Assembly (NCBI GenBank): GCA_964344335.1
Contig: CAYFMW010000003.1
Location: forward strand, 1 to 64,000
Source of the DNA: RUG11894 sp964344335
GTDB taxonomy: Bacteria > Bacillota > Clostridia > Peptostreptococcales > Anaerovoracaceae
Direction of reading: 5' to 3'
DNA: 64,000 bases
Within the stretch, counting starts at the first letter, position 1. Every line of letters begins with the position of its first letter. Shown here piece after piece: positions 27,975 to 36,830 of this stretch. A program made the position numbers and the translations under genes. The notes beneath the pieces are model-generated. The model had not been told where the DNA came from. It ran no database searches and saw only the letters and a program-made list of their open reading frames with translations.

Positions 27975-28775
27975 CTACAGAAACTTCGACTTTACCTTGG
28001 CCCAGAAATCGTAATCCGCGAGCCTCACCAATTGTATCTCATCATCCGAGAGTTCGACAGCCACTTCCTCGCAATTCTCGAAAAAGTGCTCCCTGCCGTC
28101 GACTATCAGATAACCGCTCTTCTTGAATTCCTTATCCGGATAGATGTGAACCACCTGACCCGGGGGCACGAGTATGCTGGAAGTGAAGCTGCGAAATACG
28201 ATTGTGTTCATCGGTGCTATGGGGGTCACCTGCAGCAGGTCTATGCGCGGGTCGACTATGCTCCCCCCCAGCGAATAGTTGTAGGCGGTGCTTCCCGCAG
28301 ACGAAGCAACGAGTATTCCGTCGCCGGAAAATTTTTGTATAAAGCTGTCGCCTATAGCCAGATTGAGATGGGTTACCTTGGAAATACTTCCTTTGTAGAC
28401 CACATCCGTAAGGGCTTTAAATGAGTGCAGTGAACCGTTCTGCGTCCTGACGGTCGCCATCAGCAGCCTGTGCCTCTGCACCCGAAAATCGCCGCTGTCT
28501 ATCGCATCTACCAGCTCATCCAGATTCTCGGGCTGAAATTCCTGGAAAAACCCTAAATGTCCGGTATTTACGCCGACGAAGGGGACGGAAGGAAATCTAC
28601 ATTGCTGCAGGCCGTGCATGAATGTTCCGTCGCCTCCGACCACGCAGACGAACTCCGTATCCGGAGCGAATTTTTCCTGCACGGAAAAGCCGCGGCCTAT
28701 GAGTTTATCCTTCAGTTGGCCGGCAACTTGGAGCGAGGCTTCGGCGTCGTTGTTGTAAATGAATATATTTTTCAT
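27975..28775 (-). CDS. nadK: NAD kinase
   Basis: Phosphorylates NAD to NADP; 266 aa. The signature VVGGDGTFMHGL and the second conserved block SSAGSTAYNYSLGGSIVDP are intact, as is ITPIAPMNTIVFRS. It is a cytosolic single-domain enzyme of usual length. The gene lies one base after the pepF stop and three bases before the pseudouridine synthase, so the three are in one operon. Confidence 0.95.
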   Translation of the reverse strand: MKNIFIYNNDAEASLQVAGQLKDKLIGRGFSVQEKFAPDTEFVCVVGGDGTFMHGLQQCRFPSVPFVGVNTGHLGFFQEFQPENLDELVDAIDSGDFRVQRHRLLMATVRTQNGSLHSFKALTDVVYKGSISKVTHLNLAIGDSFIQKFSGDGILVASSAGSTAYNYSLGGSIVDPRIDLLQVTPIAPMNTIVFRSFTSSILVPPGQVVHIYPDKEFKKSGYLIVDGREHFFENCEEVAVELSDDEIQLVRLADYDFWAKVKSKFL

Positions 28776-28776
28776 T

Positions 28777-30567
28777 TTATTTCAGGATTTCCTCGAGCCT
28801 TGTCAAAAGGGCCTCGAAGGTCCTCATCGCAGCCCTGATGGGCTCCGGCGACGACATGTCGACTCCCGCAAGTTTGAGCAGCTCGAGAGGATAATCGCTG
28901 CCTCCCGATTTCAGAAACTTTATATACCTCTCGGCTGCGGCATCGCCCTCCTCTAAAATCTTGGCCGATATGGCCGTCGCGGCGGCATGTCCGGTGGCAT
29001 ACTTGTAAACATAAAAGGCTCTGTAGAAATGAGGAATCCTGGCCCACTCGGCCGCTATATAATCGTCATAATTAACCTCGGGCCCGTAGTACTTGGCATT
29101 CAATTCGGCGTAGAGCTCCGAAAGCGACTCGCCGGTCGGCATATCGCCCGCCTCTACCCTCGCATGAACCTCCCGCTCGAACTCCGCGAACTGAGTCTGG
29201 CGGAACATGGTGCTCTTAAAACCGTCGAGATACTGATTTATGATGTATGCTTCCTCGAGCTCGCTCTCCGCATTTGCAATCAGGTACCTATAGAGCAGCG
29301 ATTCGTTGACGGTGCTCGCGACCTCCGCGGTAAATATCGGGTATCTTGCATTTATATATTCCTGATTATTGTTGGAATACCAGCTCTGCATGGAGTGGCC
29401 CATCTCGTGAATCACGGTGAACACATCGTCCGGCTTATTATCATAGTTTAAAAGTATGTACGGAACGCTGTCGTAGCAACCTCCCGAATAGCCTCCGCTG
29501 GTCTTGCCGGGGGTTTCATAGACATCCACCCAGCGATCCTCGAAGGCCTTGCGCACATTTTCTATATACTCCTCCCCCAGCGGAACAAGAGCCTTGTATA
29601 TTATTTCCTTGGCTTCTTCGTATTCGATATCCTTCTCCGGCATCTCCAGAATCGGCACATACATATCGTACATTGCCAGGTCGGAAAGGCCGAGCATCTT
29701 CTTTCTGAGGGCTACATATCTGTGCAGCAAGGGCAGATTCTCGTTAATTACATCTATGAGGTTATCGTAGACCTCGCGAGGCACATTATCGCCGAAAACG
29801 GATGCCTCAAGGGCCGAAGGATACTTTCTGATTCTGGCACCCGCCACATCCTGACGCACGCTGTAGCTGTAGAGGGTGGAAATTGTATTCATGTATTTTT
29901 TATACATCTCGTACATCCGCTCGTAGGCGCGCCTTCGCACATCACGGTCCTTGCCGCTCAAGAGGCCTATATAGTTTCCGTGGGTGAGCTGAATCTCCTC
30001 GCCATCCGAGCCTTCGATGCTCCCGAAGGAGAAGTCCGCGTCGCAGAGCATGGAGTAAGTGTCGTCCATAACCCCGCCTATCTCGGACAGACTCGCCAGG
30101 ATTTTTTCCTCTTCCTTTGAAAGTATATGAGGCTTCTTTCTTATCAACTCATCTATGGAGTGAGCATATACCTTGAGCCCTTCCTCAGTTTCGACCCACT
30201 CCCTGAGCTTCTCCTCGGGGATTGCGGACAGCTCGGGCTCGAAGAAGCTGAACTGCTCGCTCACCTTCGCTGCCGTAGCCATGCAGGCTCCGGCCATGGC
30301 CTGGAATTGAGAAACCCTGTTATCCTCATCCTTCTTGTGCATCGCATAAACGCAGGCCTTCTCCAGCTTGCGAGACATCGTGCACAGATCCTTGAAAGCG
30401 GAAAGAAGGGTCTTTGGCCCTGTATCAAGGCTGCCTTTATATTCGGTAAACTTCTCCGCCAGCGCCACACATTCTTTAAGATCTTTCTCGCAGCTCTCCG
30501 CATCCGGATACATGGCTTCGAGGTTCCATTTATAAGCTTCCGGAATATCTGTTCTCTCTCTCGACAT
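28777..30567 (-). CDS. pepF: Oligoendopeptidase F (M3 family)
   Basis: Cytosolic zinc endopeptidase that degrades short peptides; 596 aa, full length for PepF. The zinc motif HEMGH is in VIHEMGHSMQSWYS, with a distal Glu ligand in FTAEVASTVNE. The YNNNQEYIN and GDMPTGESLSELY blocks match the M3B family. The ATG follows a gggagg ribosome site. It is the first gene of a long minus-strand transcription unit, behind an extended -10 promoter at 30619-30627. It may work with the peptide importer and M42 enzyme in peptide use. Confidence 0.95.
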   Translation of the reverse strand: MSRERTDIPEAYKWNLEAMYPDAESCEKDLKECVALAEKFTEYKGSLDTGPKTLLSAFKDLCTMSRKLEKACVYAMHKKDEDNRVSQFQAMAGACMATAAKVSEQFSFFEPELSAIPEEKLREWVETEEGLKVYAHSIDELIRKKPHILSKEEEKILASLSEIGGVMDDTYSMLCDADFSFGSIEGSDGEEIQLTHGNYIGLLSGKDRDVRRRAYERMYEMYKKYMNTISTLYSYSVRQDVAGARIRKYPSALEASVFGDNVPREVYDNLIDVINENLPLLHRYVALRKKMLGLSDLAMYDMYVPILEMPEKDIEYEEAKEIIYKALVPLGEEYIENVRKAFEDRWVDVYETPGKTSGGYSGGCYDSVPYILLNYDNKPDDVFTVIHEMGHSMQSWYSNNNQEYINARYPIFTAEVASTVNESLLYRYLIANAESELEEAYIINQYLDGFKSTMFRQTQFAEFEREVHARVEAGDMPTGESLSELYAELNAKYYGPEVNYDDYIAAEWARIPHFYRAFYVYKYATGHAAATAISAKILEEGDAAAERYIKFLKSGGSDYPLELLKLAGVDMSSPEPIRAAMRTFEALLTRLEEILK

Positions 30568-30618
30568 CGGGTACCTCCCTTGAAAATCCGCCTTGCAGCG
30601 TCAATAATAAGCTAGAAT

Positions 30619-30627
30619 ATTGTACCA
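30619..30627 (-). promoter_or_regulatory. Extended -10 promoter of pepF
   Basis: On the minus strand TGG then TACAAT, an extended -10 element about 52 bases before the pepF ATG. No good -35 is visible, which extended -10 promoters do not need. Confidence 0.55.
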
Positions 30628-30640
30628 TAATATCAGGCAT

Positions 30641-30680
30641 CGTGGTATACTTTGACTTGCCATGGTATACTTTGCTTTGG
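30641..30680 (+). repeat. Tandem 20-bp repeat with two TGGTATACT extended -10 elements
   Basis: Bases 30641-30660 and 30661-30680 are identical at 16 of 20 positions. Each unit contains TGGTATACTTTG, which reads as an extended -10 (TG-n-TATACT). They sit just before the ribosome site (ggagg at 30679) of the unknown gene at 30697. The first would start a transcript with a short leader; the second would start it at the ribosome site. Confidence 0.75.
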
Positions 30681-30696
30681 AGGAGACTTGATTGCG

Positions 30697-31212
30697 ATGA
30701 CACTAAAAAAGCTTTGCGAAATACTCGATATCGAAGGCCCCGAAGATCTTGAGTTTTTTGAGCAACTCGCCGACCTCATGGAGACGGAGGGTCATATAAG
30801 CGCGGAGAATTTTGCCTATGTGCTCTCGGAGCTAAGCCCGCAGACGGCGGAGGAATTCGTCGAGACCTACATCGAAGAACTCGAGCAGGCCCTGCCCGAG
30901 GGCGAGGGTGACGGAATAATAGAGGCCCTCGATGCCATGCAACACCGGCTCATCCTGCTGGCGGAAGAACTCGACGACGAGGATTCCCGCAGCGATTTTT
31001 GCGACGAACTATACAAGCTCAGGGAATGGCTGCACGAGGAAGGCGGCACGGTTATGGACTCAAAGCCCGCCACCATGCTTGAGGCTTTCACGGAAATGAG
31101 GGCCGAAAAACTCGGCGCGACGGCTCACAGATACGATCTGGATATCTTTCCGGAGCTCATGCCCGAAGAAATTTCCTACAAGCTCGGCAAGTTCAGCAAG
31201 ATAGATATATAA
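30697..31212 (+). CDS. Acidic protein of unknown function
   Basis: 171 aa from the ATG at 30697. A TTG at 30688 in the same frame lies 4 bases after the ggagg ribosome site, against 13 for the ATG, so the true start may be the TTG. The protein is strongly acidic and helical, with many Glu-Glu and Asp-Glu pairs, no signal peptide, no membrane segment and no cysteine pair. I do not recognise a domain. It is a single-gene unit between divergent pepF and a bidirectional terminator; the only plus-strand gene in a long minus-strand region. Confidence 0.7.
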   Translation: MTLKKLCEILDIEGPEDLEFFEQLADLMETEGHISAENFAYVLSELSPQTAEEFVETYIEELEQALPEGEGDGIIEALDAMQHRLILLAEELDDEDSRSDFCDELYKLREWLHEEGGTVMDSKPATMLEAFTEMRAEKLGATAHRYDLDIFPELMPEEISYKLGKFSKIDI

Positions 31213-31218
31213 GAAAAG

Positions 31219-31243
31219 AAATCCCGCGCAGAGCGGGATTTTT
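31219..31243. terminator. Bidirectional rho-independent terminator
   Basis: AAATCCCGC (31219-31227), loop GCAGA, GCGGGATTT (31233-31241) then more T. It separates the unknown acidic gene from murE, which converges from the right. Confidence 0.9.
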
Positions 31244-31266
31244 AGTGTGCTTATTCAAGCGGTCTA

Positions 31267-32778
31267 TTAAATTTCTCTCAAATATTTTTCCGCCAGCGCC
31301 GAGTCGGATTCTATCGGCTCGTAGCCATCGGCTCTATGCATGTACTCCTCGCGCCCCTTGCCGGTCATGACTATAACCGTATTGGGCTTGGCGGAGCTTA
31401 TGGCCTTCTTTATGGCGGCCTGCCTATCTACCACCACCTCGCAGGGGCAGCCGTAATTCCTGAGGTTTTGCGCCAGTTCATCGCATATCTCCTCGGCACT
31501 CTCGCCTGCCGGATCCTCCTCCGTAACCCATACGAAATCCGCATATTTGCTGACGACTTCGGGGAGTTCATGCCTTCTGGAGAGTCCCTTGCCTCCCGGG
31601 CAGCCGAAAAGTCCCTCTATGCGCCAGCCGGGATATTCTTCCTTTACTGATGAATACAGCCTGTCGAAGCTCAGAATGTTGTGAGCGTAGTCGGAAATTA
31701 CGACCACATCGCCCCTGCGGTTTTTGAAGAGCTCCATGCGCCCCTTGGCCCGCGCATCCTTGAGCCCGGCCGCTATAAATGAAGCGGGAACTCCCAGATA
31801 TCTGCATATCAAAGCCGCTGCCATCGCATTCTCCGTGTTGAAGCTTCCGGGAATGCTGTAGGAAAGGCGCATAACATTCTCGCCATGCCTGTTTCTTATG
31901 GTAAAGGCAATATATTCACCTTCCTTTTCTATGTCCGAGGCAAAATAATCCGCGCGGGGATCTCCGCCTGCGGAATATGTCGTCAGGATGCAGTCCGCTG
32001 AAGCTGCGGCCTGCGCTATGCGCTCATGTCTGTCAGAGTCCATATTTAAAAGGACGCTCCTGCAATGGGAAAAGAACCTCATCTTGGAAGAAAAATAATC
32101 CTCTTCGTCCTCGTGTTCACCCTTTCCGACATGGTCGACTCCGTAATTGAGAAAGACTCCCACATCGAATTGCACTCCATAGACCCTGTCGTACTTGAGT
32201 CCCTGCGAAGAAACCTCCATGACGAAGGCCTCAAGCCCCGAATCCGTCGCATTTCTAAAATGCCTGTGAAGATCCGGCGCCTCCGGAGTCGTAAGATGAG
32301 ACTCAAAGAGCTCGACACCGTCGAAGGTATCTATCGTCGAAATATAGCCGACGGGCTTCTTCCCGAGGCTCGCATACCATTCATCAAGAATATTTTTTAT
32401 AAAATAGAGTGTAGTGGATTTACCCTTGCTCCCCGTTATGCCCACCAATTTAACAGGCATATCCTCGGTGCCGTAAAAGAGCTCCGAAACCAGAGCCATC
32501 GCCCTTCTGATATCGCTGACAATTATGGCGGGTCTACCGCCGGGATAGCGCACTTCGGACATATAGCAGATTGCTCCCGCCTCGAAGGCGGATTCCACAT
32601 ACTCGGGCTTAAAACCCTCCCCCTTGCATATAAAGAGCGCTCCCGGCTCGATTTTTCGGGAATCGTAGCATATAGAAGCAGGCTGCAGATCCTCCACATC
32701 CCCGGGAGTCTCGGCATCGAGAAGGTCCTCATGCCTCAGAAGGTCTTCGTATTCATAAATAAAGGGTCTTTGTCTCAT
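31267..32778 (-). CDS. murE: UDP-MurNAc-dipeptide:amino acid ligase (MurE), motifs of the lysine type
   Basis: Adds the third amino acid to the peptidoglycan stem peptide; 503 aa. The ATP-binding motif GITGSKGKST is at residues 113-122. At the position where DAP-type enzymes have DNPR, this protein has DPA (about residues 422-424, in TEEDPAGES), and where DAP enzymes have GKGHE it has GKGREEY (about 473-479), as in the lysine-adding staphylococcal MurE. This suggests lysine or another non-DAP diamine (for example ornithine). The gene overlaps the upstream ATP-grasp gene by 4 bases (ATGA), so the two are coupled. Confidence 0.88.
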   Translation of the reverse strand: MRQRPFIYEYEDLLRHEDLLDAETPGDVEDLQPASICYDSRKIEPGALFICKGEGFKPEYVESAFEAGAICYMSEVRYPGGRPAIIVSDIRRAMALVSELFYGTEDMPVKLVGITGSKGKSTTLYFIKNILDEWYASLGKKPVGYISTIDTFDGVELFESHLTTPEAPDLHRHFRNATDSGLEAFVMEVSSQGLKYDRVYGVQFDVGVFLNYGVDHVGKGEHEDEEDYFSSKMRFFSHCRSVLLNMDSDRHERIAQAAASADCILTTYSAGGDPRADYFASDIEKEGEYIAFTIRNRHGENVMRLSYSIPGSFNTENAMAAALICRYLGVPASFIAAGLKDARAKGRMELFKNRRGDVVVISDYAHNILSFDRLYSSVKEEYPGWRIEGLFGCPGGKGLSRRHELPEVVSKYADFVWVTEEDPAGESAEEICDELAQNLRNYGCPCEVVVDRQAAIKKAISSAKPNTVIVMTGKGREEYMHRADGYEPIESDSALAEKYLREI

Positions 32779-34007
32779 GATTCTTTCCCAAGATATTTCC
32801 GATACTTGATGAAGTGTCCGAACATATTCTTTGCAAGCCCGAGGAGCCTGCGAAATCCTCTGTCCTCACTGTAATAGAGGGGATTGCAGACCTTTCCTCT
32901 GCCTATCAGCTCCTTCATTTTCGGCGCATATTCATCGTTTACATACTGAAATGCCACCGTGCGGGGGACGACAAGCCAGAGGTTTTCCTCGTCGGCAATT
33001 TTAAAAGGCAAAACCTTATTATCAAGAATATCCTTAACGAGATAATCGGCCAGATTGGCTCCGGAGCCGGTAATATAGTAATTGCTCCTGCCCTGTCTGC
33101 AATTTATCTCGAAAGCCTTATATTTTCCGTCCCTGCTGTCGTATTTTATGTCGAAATTCGACCAGCCGCGATATTGCAGGCTGTCGAGCAGGGTACGAAA
33201 GCGCTGCATTAAGGCCCTGTCGCTCTGCGTTATTATCACGGCGTGGTTGCCTATGCCGTGGGGAGTATGCTCTTCAAGCAAGACATGACCAAGACACATC
33301 AGGACTACCCGCCCGCCTTTATCCGAGTAACAGCTGAGCACCCGCATAAAGGAATCGTCGCCCGGGATAAACTCCTGAATTATTACGGCTTGCCCGTAAC
33401 CCGAATCGCGAATCCGCGCAAGAATAGAGCGCAGCTCGCCATCATCCTCGGCCTTGAAAACCTTCTTTTGAGAAGGGAAAGGATACTTCCAGTATTCGAC
33501 GCTGTCGGCGGGTTTTATTATATATGGAGGCTCGAAGGGGAGATTAAAATCATCGCCCGCCTCAGGCCTGTACACAAAAGTCCGCGGATAATCTATGCCC
33601 CGTTGTCCGCAAAGCTGATAAAACTTCTCCTTATTCGTGAGGGCCTTCATCAGCTCGAAATCTATATACGGTGCCTCGACATTCGGAGGAAACTCATCTT
33701 TAAAGCGCGAGGCTAAGGCCGCGTAGGAATCTCCGCAAGCAATCAGCAACACGGTCTTATCCTCATTATCCGCAGCGAATCTCTCGACCGTCCTCCTGAA
33801 AACTTCCGCCTCCTCGATGTCTTCTACGGCTGTGTATTCTATAATCCTGCTGTTGGTGCAGGGACCTGAAGGATACTTACCGAAGGCATGGGAAATTGCC
33901 CCGTAGGCCTCGTGAAAAGCCCGGGCGACACTGTAGACATTGATGTCTCCGCCAAAGAGCAGAGGCACAAATTTTTTCCCGCTCTCGGAAATTGCCGCAT
34001 CCTTCAT
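32775..34007 (-). CDS. ATP-grasp ligase, D-aspartate ligase-like (peptidoglycan crossbridge)
   Basis: 410 aa from the ATG at 34007, six bases after a gagg ribosome site. The N-terminus FVPLLFGGDINVYSVARAF and the block LLIACGDSYAAL resemble, as I remember it, the Enterococcus faecium D-aspartate ligase Aslfm, which joins D-Asp to the side-chain amine of Lys in UDP-MurNAc-pentapeptide. ATP-grasp features are present: PYIIKPADSVEYWKYPF, VIIQEFIPGDD, and the metal-binding end KAFEINCRQGRSNYY. Coupling to a lysine-type MurE supports a role in making the crossbridge. Other amine ligases of the ATP-grasp family remain possible. Confidence 0.72.
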   Translation of the reverse strand: MKDAAISESGKKFVPLLFGGDINVYSVARAFHEAYGAISHAFGKYPSGPCTNSRIIEYTAVEDIEEAEVFRRTVERFAADNEDKTVLLIACGDSYAALASRFKDEFPPNVEAPYIDFELMKALTNKEKFYQLCGQRGIDYPRTFVYRPEAGDDFNLPFEPPYIIKPADSVEYWKYPFPSQKKVFKAEDDGELRSILARIRDSGYGQAVIIQEFIPGDDSFMRVLSCYSDKGGRVVLMCLGHVLLEEHTPHGIGNHAVIITQSDRALMQRFRTLLDSLQYRGWSNFDIKYDSRDGKYKAFEINCRQGRSNYYITGSGANLADYLVKDILDNKVLPFKIADEENLWLVVPRTVAFQYVNDEYAPKMKELIGRGKVCNPLYYSEDRGFRRLLGLAKNMFGHFIKYRKYLGKES

Positions 34008-34015
34008 AATCAACC

Positions 34016-34927
34016 TCAGTTATCGCCGCCTTCACCCGGCTCCTCTTCGCTATCCGGAGCAGTCTGCGGAGGGACATCCCTGAACCGGACGCTCTCTCCG
34101 CTGTAGGGATTTTCAACGGATCCCGAGGGAGGCATATAGTCGTAGCCGCCCACAGTCAGGTTTCCGTTTGCAAGATCGTAGAAACATGCTGTGGACACCA
34201 ATATGTAAACTCTGACAAAGAACTCGGGCAAAGACGCGACAAATCCCTTGATGCTGTATGCGGTGTCGTTAAAAATCTGTACGAGTATTTGAGGATCCCG
34301 GAAGTAGAAATAGGAATCGTTGTATTTTTCGACCGCCTTTGCCCCGGCCCAGCTTTGAGGTATGGAGGCGAGCAGGCCCCAACCGAAAAAGCCGAGCAGA
34401 AGAAAGAAATAATTCATCTTGTTCCCCGCCATCATCAAGCTGCTCTCAATCAGACATTGCTGCGGACTCTTGCCCGGATCGTCCGCAAGTATGTATGAAG
34501 CCATGGAGTATCTGAACGCCGCAACTATTCCGGGGATTACGAACAGAAGCGACCAGAGGAATATCCTTATAACCATGTTCAGATACAGTAACAGCGCCTT
34601 GGAGAAATATTCGAATCCGTAGCGCAGATCCGAAATCTGAGCAGGTCTCTGACGGAAGAGCTTCAGAAAATAGTAAGAAACTCCGAGGGATACCGGGCCG
34701 GAAATCACTATGCTGTAAATACCGGTAATAAAATCGACCCACTGAACATTTAAAGTCGCCAACAAATACGAAGGCAGAGCCGATATCACCCAAGCCGCGA
34801 GCAGCAGCACAAAGGCCTCCAGCCATCTGCCCTTGAGCGTCTGGCGCGCCAGAGCCCTTATAATCGATCCTCTTTCGCGAACTATTCTGAACGGTCTGTA
34901 GTTATAGTTTGAAAATCTGCTCTCCAT
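34016..34927 (-). CDS. DUF975-family membrane protein
   Basis: 303 aa, about five or six membrane segments. The layout fits DUF975: an N-terminal ARQTLKGRWLEAF followed by a helix, then VISGPVSLGVSYYFLKLFR, a central YLNMVIRIFLWSLLFVIPGIVAAFRY-like pair of helices, and a long hydrophilic C-terminus rich in Pro and Glu. Family function is unknown. It has a strong ggggagg ribosome site and ends 8 bases before the ATP-grasp start, so it is in the same unit as the two cell-wall ligases. Confidence 0.75.
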   Translation of the reverse strand: MESRFSNYNYRPFRIVRERGSIIRALARQTLKGRWLEAFVLLLAAWVISALPSYLLATLNVQWVDFITGIYSIVISGPVSLGVSYYFLKLFRQRPAQISDLRYGFEYFSKALLLYLNMVIRIFLWSLLFVIPGIVAAFRYSMASYILADDPGKSPQQCLIESSLMMAGNKMNYFFLLLGFFGWGLLASIPQSWAGAKAVEKYNDSYFYFRDPQILVQIFNDTAYSIKGFVASLPEFFVRVYILVSTACFYDLANGNLTVGGYDYMPPSGSVENPYSGESVRFRDVPPQTAPDSEEEPGEGGDN

Positions 34928-34939
34928 TTTCCCTCCCCT

Positions 34940-35983
34940 TTAAGCAAGGTATGCCTCTATCAGCGCAAGGGTATTCCTCACGCCCTCCTTATGGCTCCTC
35001 TCGTATCCGTGAGAAGCATAAACTCCCGGCCCTATGCAGCCGCTCTTGATATCGTGGCCCGCCCGCAGCGCAACGGACATATCCGAACTGTAGCTCGGAT
35101 AAACATCGACGGCATAATCGAGCTTAGCCTCTATTGCAGCCGCCTCCAGCCCCTTTACAACATCGTAATGATAGGGTCCGGAGCTGTCCTTTGCAGCGAT
35201 GGAAACCATCCTCTCCGTGCACTTAAGGCCCTCGCCGACGCAGCCCATATCTATGCAGATTCCTTCCGTTACACCCTCCGGGCAGTAGGCGGCTCCGCCG
35301 TGTCCCACTTCCTCAAAGCAGGTGAAATTGATGTAGACCCTGCGCCCGGGCTTCTTTTTGTTATCCTTGAGATATTTTAGATAGGCGAGTAGAATCCCGA
35401 CCGAAAGCTTGTCGTCGAGAAAACGACTCTTGATGTACCCGCTCTCCGTAACCACCGTGCGCGGATTGAAGCAGACGAAATCGCCCGCCTGAATTCCCAG
35501 AGCGAACACATCCTCGTCGTCCTCGATATCCTCATCTATGACGACCTCCGTAGTGTTGAAGTTTCTCTCGGTCTTCGTAAAATCTTCGTTAACATGGCAG
35601 GAAGCGTTTATCAGTTGCAAAGTTCCGTCGTACTCTCCGGAAAATTTCGTGATGATCTTGCAATTTTCGGTCTCCGTATTCGCCGCCTTAAGGCCCCCTA
35701 TATTCGTAATCTTGAGCCTTCCGTTCTTCTTTACCTCAGCAACCATGCCCCCGAGAGTATCGTAGTGAGCGAGCAGCATAACGGCGTTATCCGCGTCCTT
35801 TCCTCCCCCGATGTCAACTGTAACGCCGCCCTTAACGGTGAGCTGCGGCTTATATCCAAGAGCCTCAAGCTCCTTCATTGTCCACGCCGCAACATCGGCC
35901 GTATAGCCGCTGGGGCTGTCGATGGCCAGTATCTCGCAGGTTTTTTCGACTGCGTAATCCGTATAATCTCGAATGTTTTTCAT
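34940..35983 (-). CDS. M42-family metallo-aminopeptidase
   Basis: 347 aa from the ATG at 35983 (gagg seven to eight bases upstream; a GTG at 35992 overlaps that site and is less likely). Dinuclear metal ligands can be read: His in LLAHYDT, Asp in RFLDDKLS, the Glu-Glu pair in CFEEVGHGG, Asp in GICIDMG and His in YERSHKEGV. The fold is the M42 glutamyl-aminopeptidase/cellulase-like family, usually self-assembling large shells in the cytosol. It lies 14 bases downstream of an M50 protease and is followed by DUF975, so it is one of several peptide-processing genes in the window. Confidence 0.88.
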   Translation of the reverse strand: MKNIRDYTDYAVEKTCEILAIDSPSGYTADVAAWTMKELEALGYKPQLTVKGGVTVDIGGGKDADNAVMLLAHYDTLGGMVAEVKKNGRLKITNIGGLKAANTETENCKIITKFSGEYDGTLQLINASCHVNEDFTKTERNFNTTEVVIDEDIEDDEDVFALGIQAGDFVCFNPRTVVTESGYIKSRFLDDKLSVGILLAYLKYLKDNKKKPGRRVYINFTCFEEVGHGGAAYCPEGVTEGICIDMGCVGEGLKCTERMVSIAAKDSSGPYHYDVVKGLEAAAIEAKLDYAVDVYPSYSSDMSVALRAGHDIKSGCIGPGVYASHGYERSHKEGVRNTLALIEAYLA

Positions 35984-35997
35984 AAATCGCACCTCAA

Positions 35998-36720
35998 CTA
36001 AAATATATTCATCATGAAGTTTAGAATCGCTAAAAGGGGTTTCCTCAGCAAAAATCTCGGTACATTGAATAGTATCAGAAGCATCAGTATAAGAAAACCG
36101 TTCCTGTAGATGTAATCGTGGAGCTTGCTGTTTCCCAGATTGAATATCTCTGTAACTATATTGAAGCCGTCGAGCGGCGGCACGGGCAATAGATTAAAGA
36201 GCATAAGGGAAAGGTTGATAATCACCGTGGAATAGAATATATCGAAAACCACTCCTCCAATATTGTTGAAAAGCATATCGGGCCAAATTTTAATAAGCAA
36301 CTGTATAAGCAGGGCGAAGACGAAGGCCACGATAAAATTCATAGTAACGCCGGCAACGCTCACCAGTATGCTGTCCCTCCTGCGATTATTGAAATTTGCC
36401 GGATTGACAATAACCGGACGGCCCCAGCCGAAGCGTATCAGCAGCAGGCTTATGAGTCCCATCGGATCCACATGAACCATGGGGTCCAAAGTGCAGCGCC
36501 CCATTATCTTCGGGGTGGGATCACCGCATTTGCATGCCACCCAGGCATGTGCAAATTCGTGAAAAGACAGAGCCACGATAATTCCCGGTATAAGCGTAAG
36601 CGTGTCCATGATCCAAGCGGCCACGCCCCTCAGTCCGTCGCTCATGAATGCGGCTCCGGGCCCGACCATGAGCAAAACTACAATTAACAGCAGTATTCTA
36701 GTATTAAAAAATCTCTTCAT
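35998..36720 (-). CDS. M50-family (site-2 type) membrane metalloprotease
   Basis: 240 aa integral membrane protein. The zinc motif HEFAH is inside a helix (ALSFHEFAHAWVACKCGDPTP), and the distal ligand is in LFNLLPVPPLDG. This is the short, PDZ-less group of site-2 protease-like peptidases common in Clostridia; substrates are unknown, not SpoIVFB by neighbourhood. The ATG has a gggagggg ribosome site and an extended -10 promoter (36742-36750). Confidence 0.88.
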   Translation of the reverse strand: MKRFFNTRILLLIVVLLMVGPGAAFMSDGLRGVAAWIMDTLTLIPGIIVALSFHEFAHAWVACKCGDPTPKIMGRCTLDPMVHVDPMGLISLLLIRFGWGRPVIVNPANFNNRRRDSILVSVAGVTMNFIVAFVFALLIQLLIKIWPDMLFNNIGGVVFDIFYSTVIINLSLMLFNLLPVPPLDGFNIVTEIFNLGNSKLHDYIYRNGFLILMLLILFNVPRFLLRKPLLAILNFMMNIF

Positions 36721-36741
36721 TTACCCCTCCCGGCAAGGAAC

Positions 36742-36750
36742 ATTGTACCA
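36742..36750 (-). promoter_or_regulatory. Extended -10 promoter of the M50-M42-DUF975-ligase-murE unit
   Basis: On the minus strand TGG then TACAAT (36742-36747), with a weak TGGAAA 17 bases upstream (36765-36770). It is about 22 bases before the M50 start. Confidence 0.55.
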
Positions 36751-36776
36751 TCTTTTTTTTCGCCTTTCCACCCGAC

Positions 36777-36805
36777 TTGTAATGCTTTCAGGCGCATGAT
36801 AAAAT
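36777..36805 (+). promoter_or_regulatory. Sigma-A promoter of trxA
   Basis: TTGTAA (36777-36782), 17 bases, TAAAAT (36800-36805), with TG-A directly before the -10. It is divergent from the M50 promoter. Confidence 0.75.
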
Positions 36806-36830
36806 ATTTTAACACAAAGGAGGTATTAAT

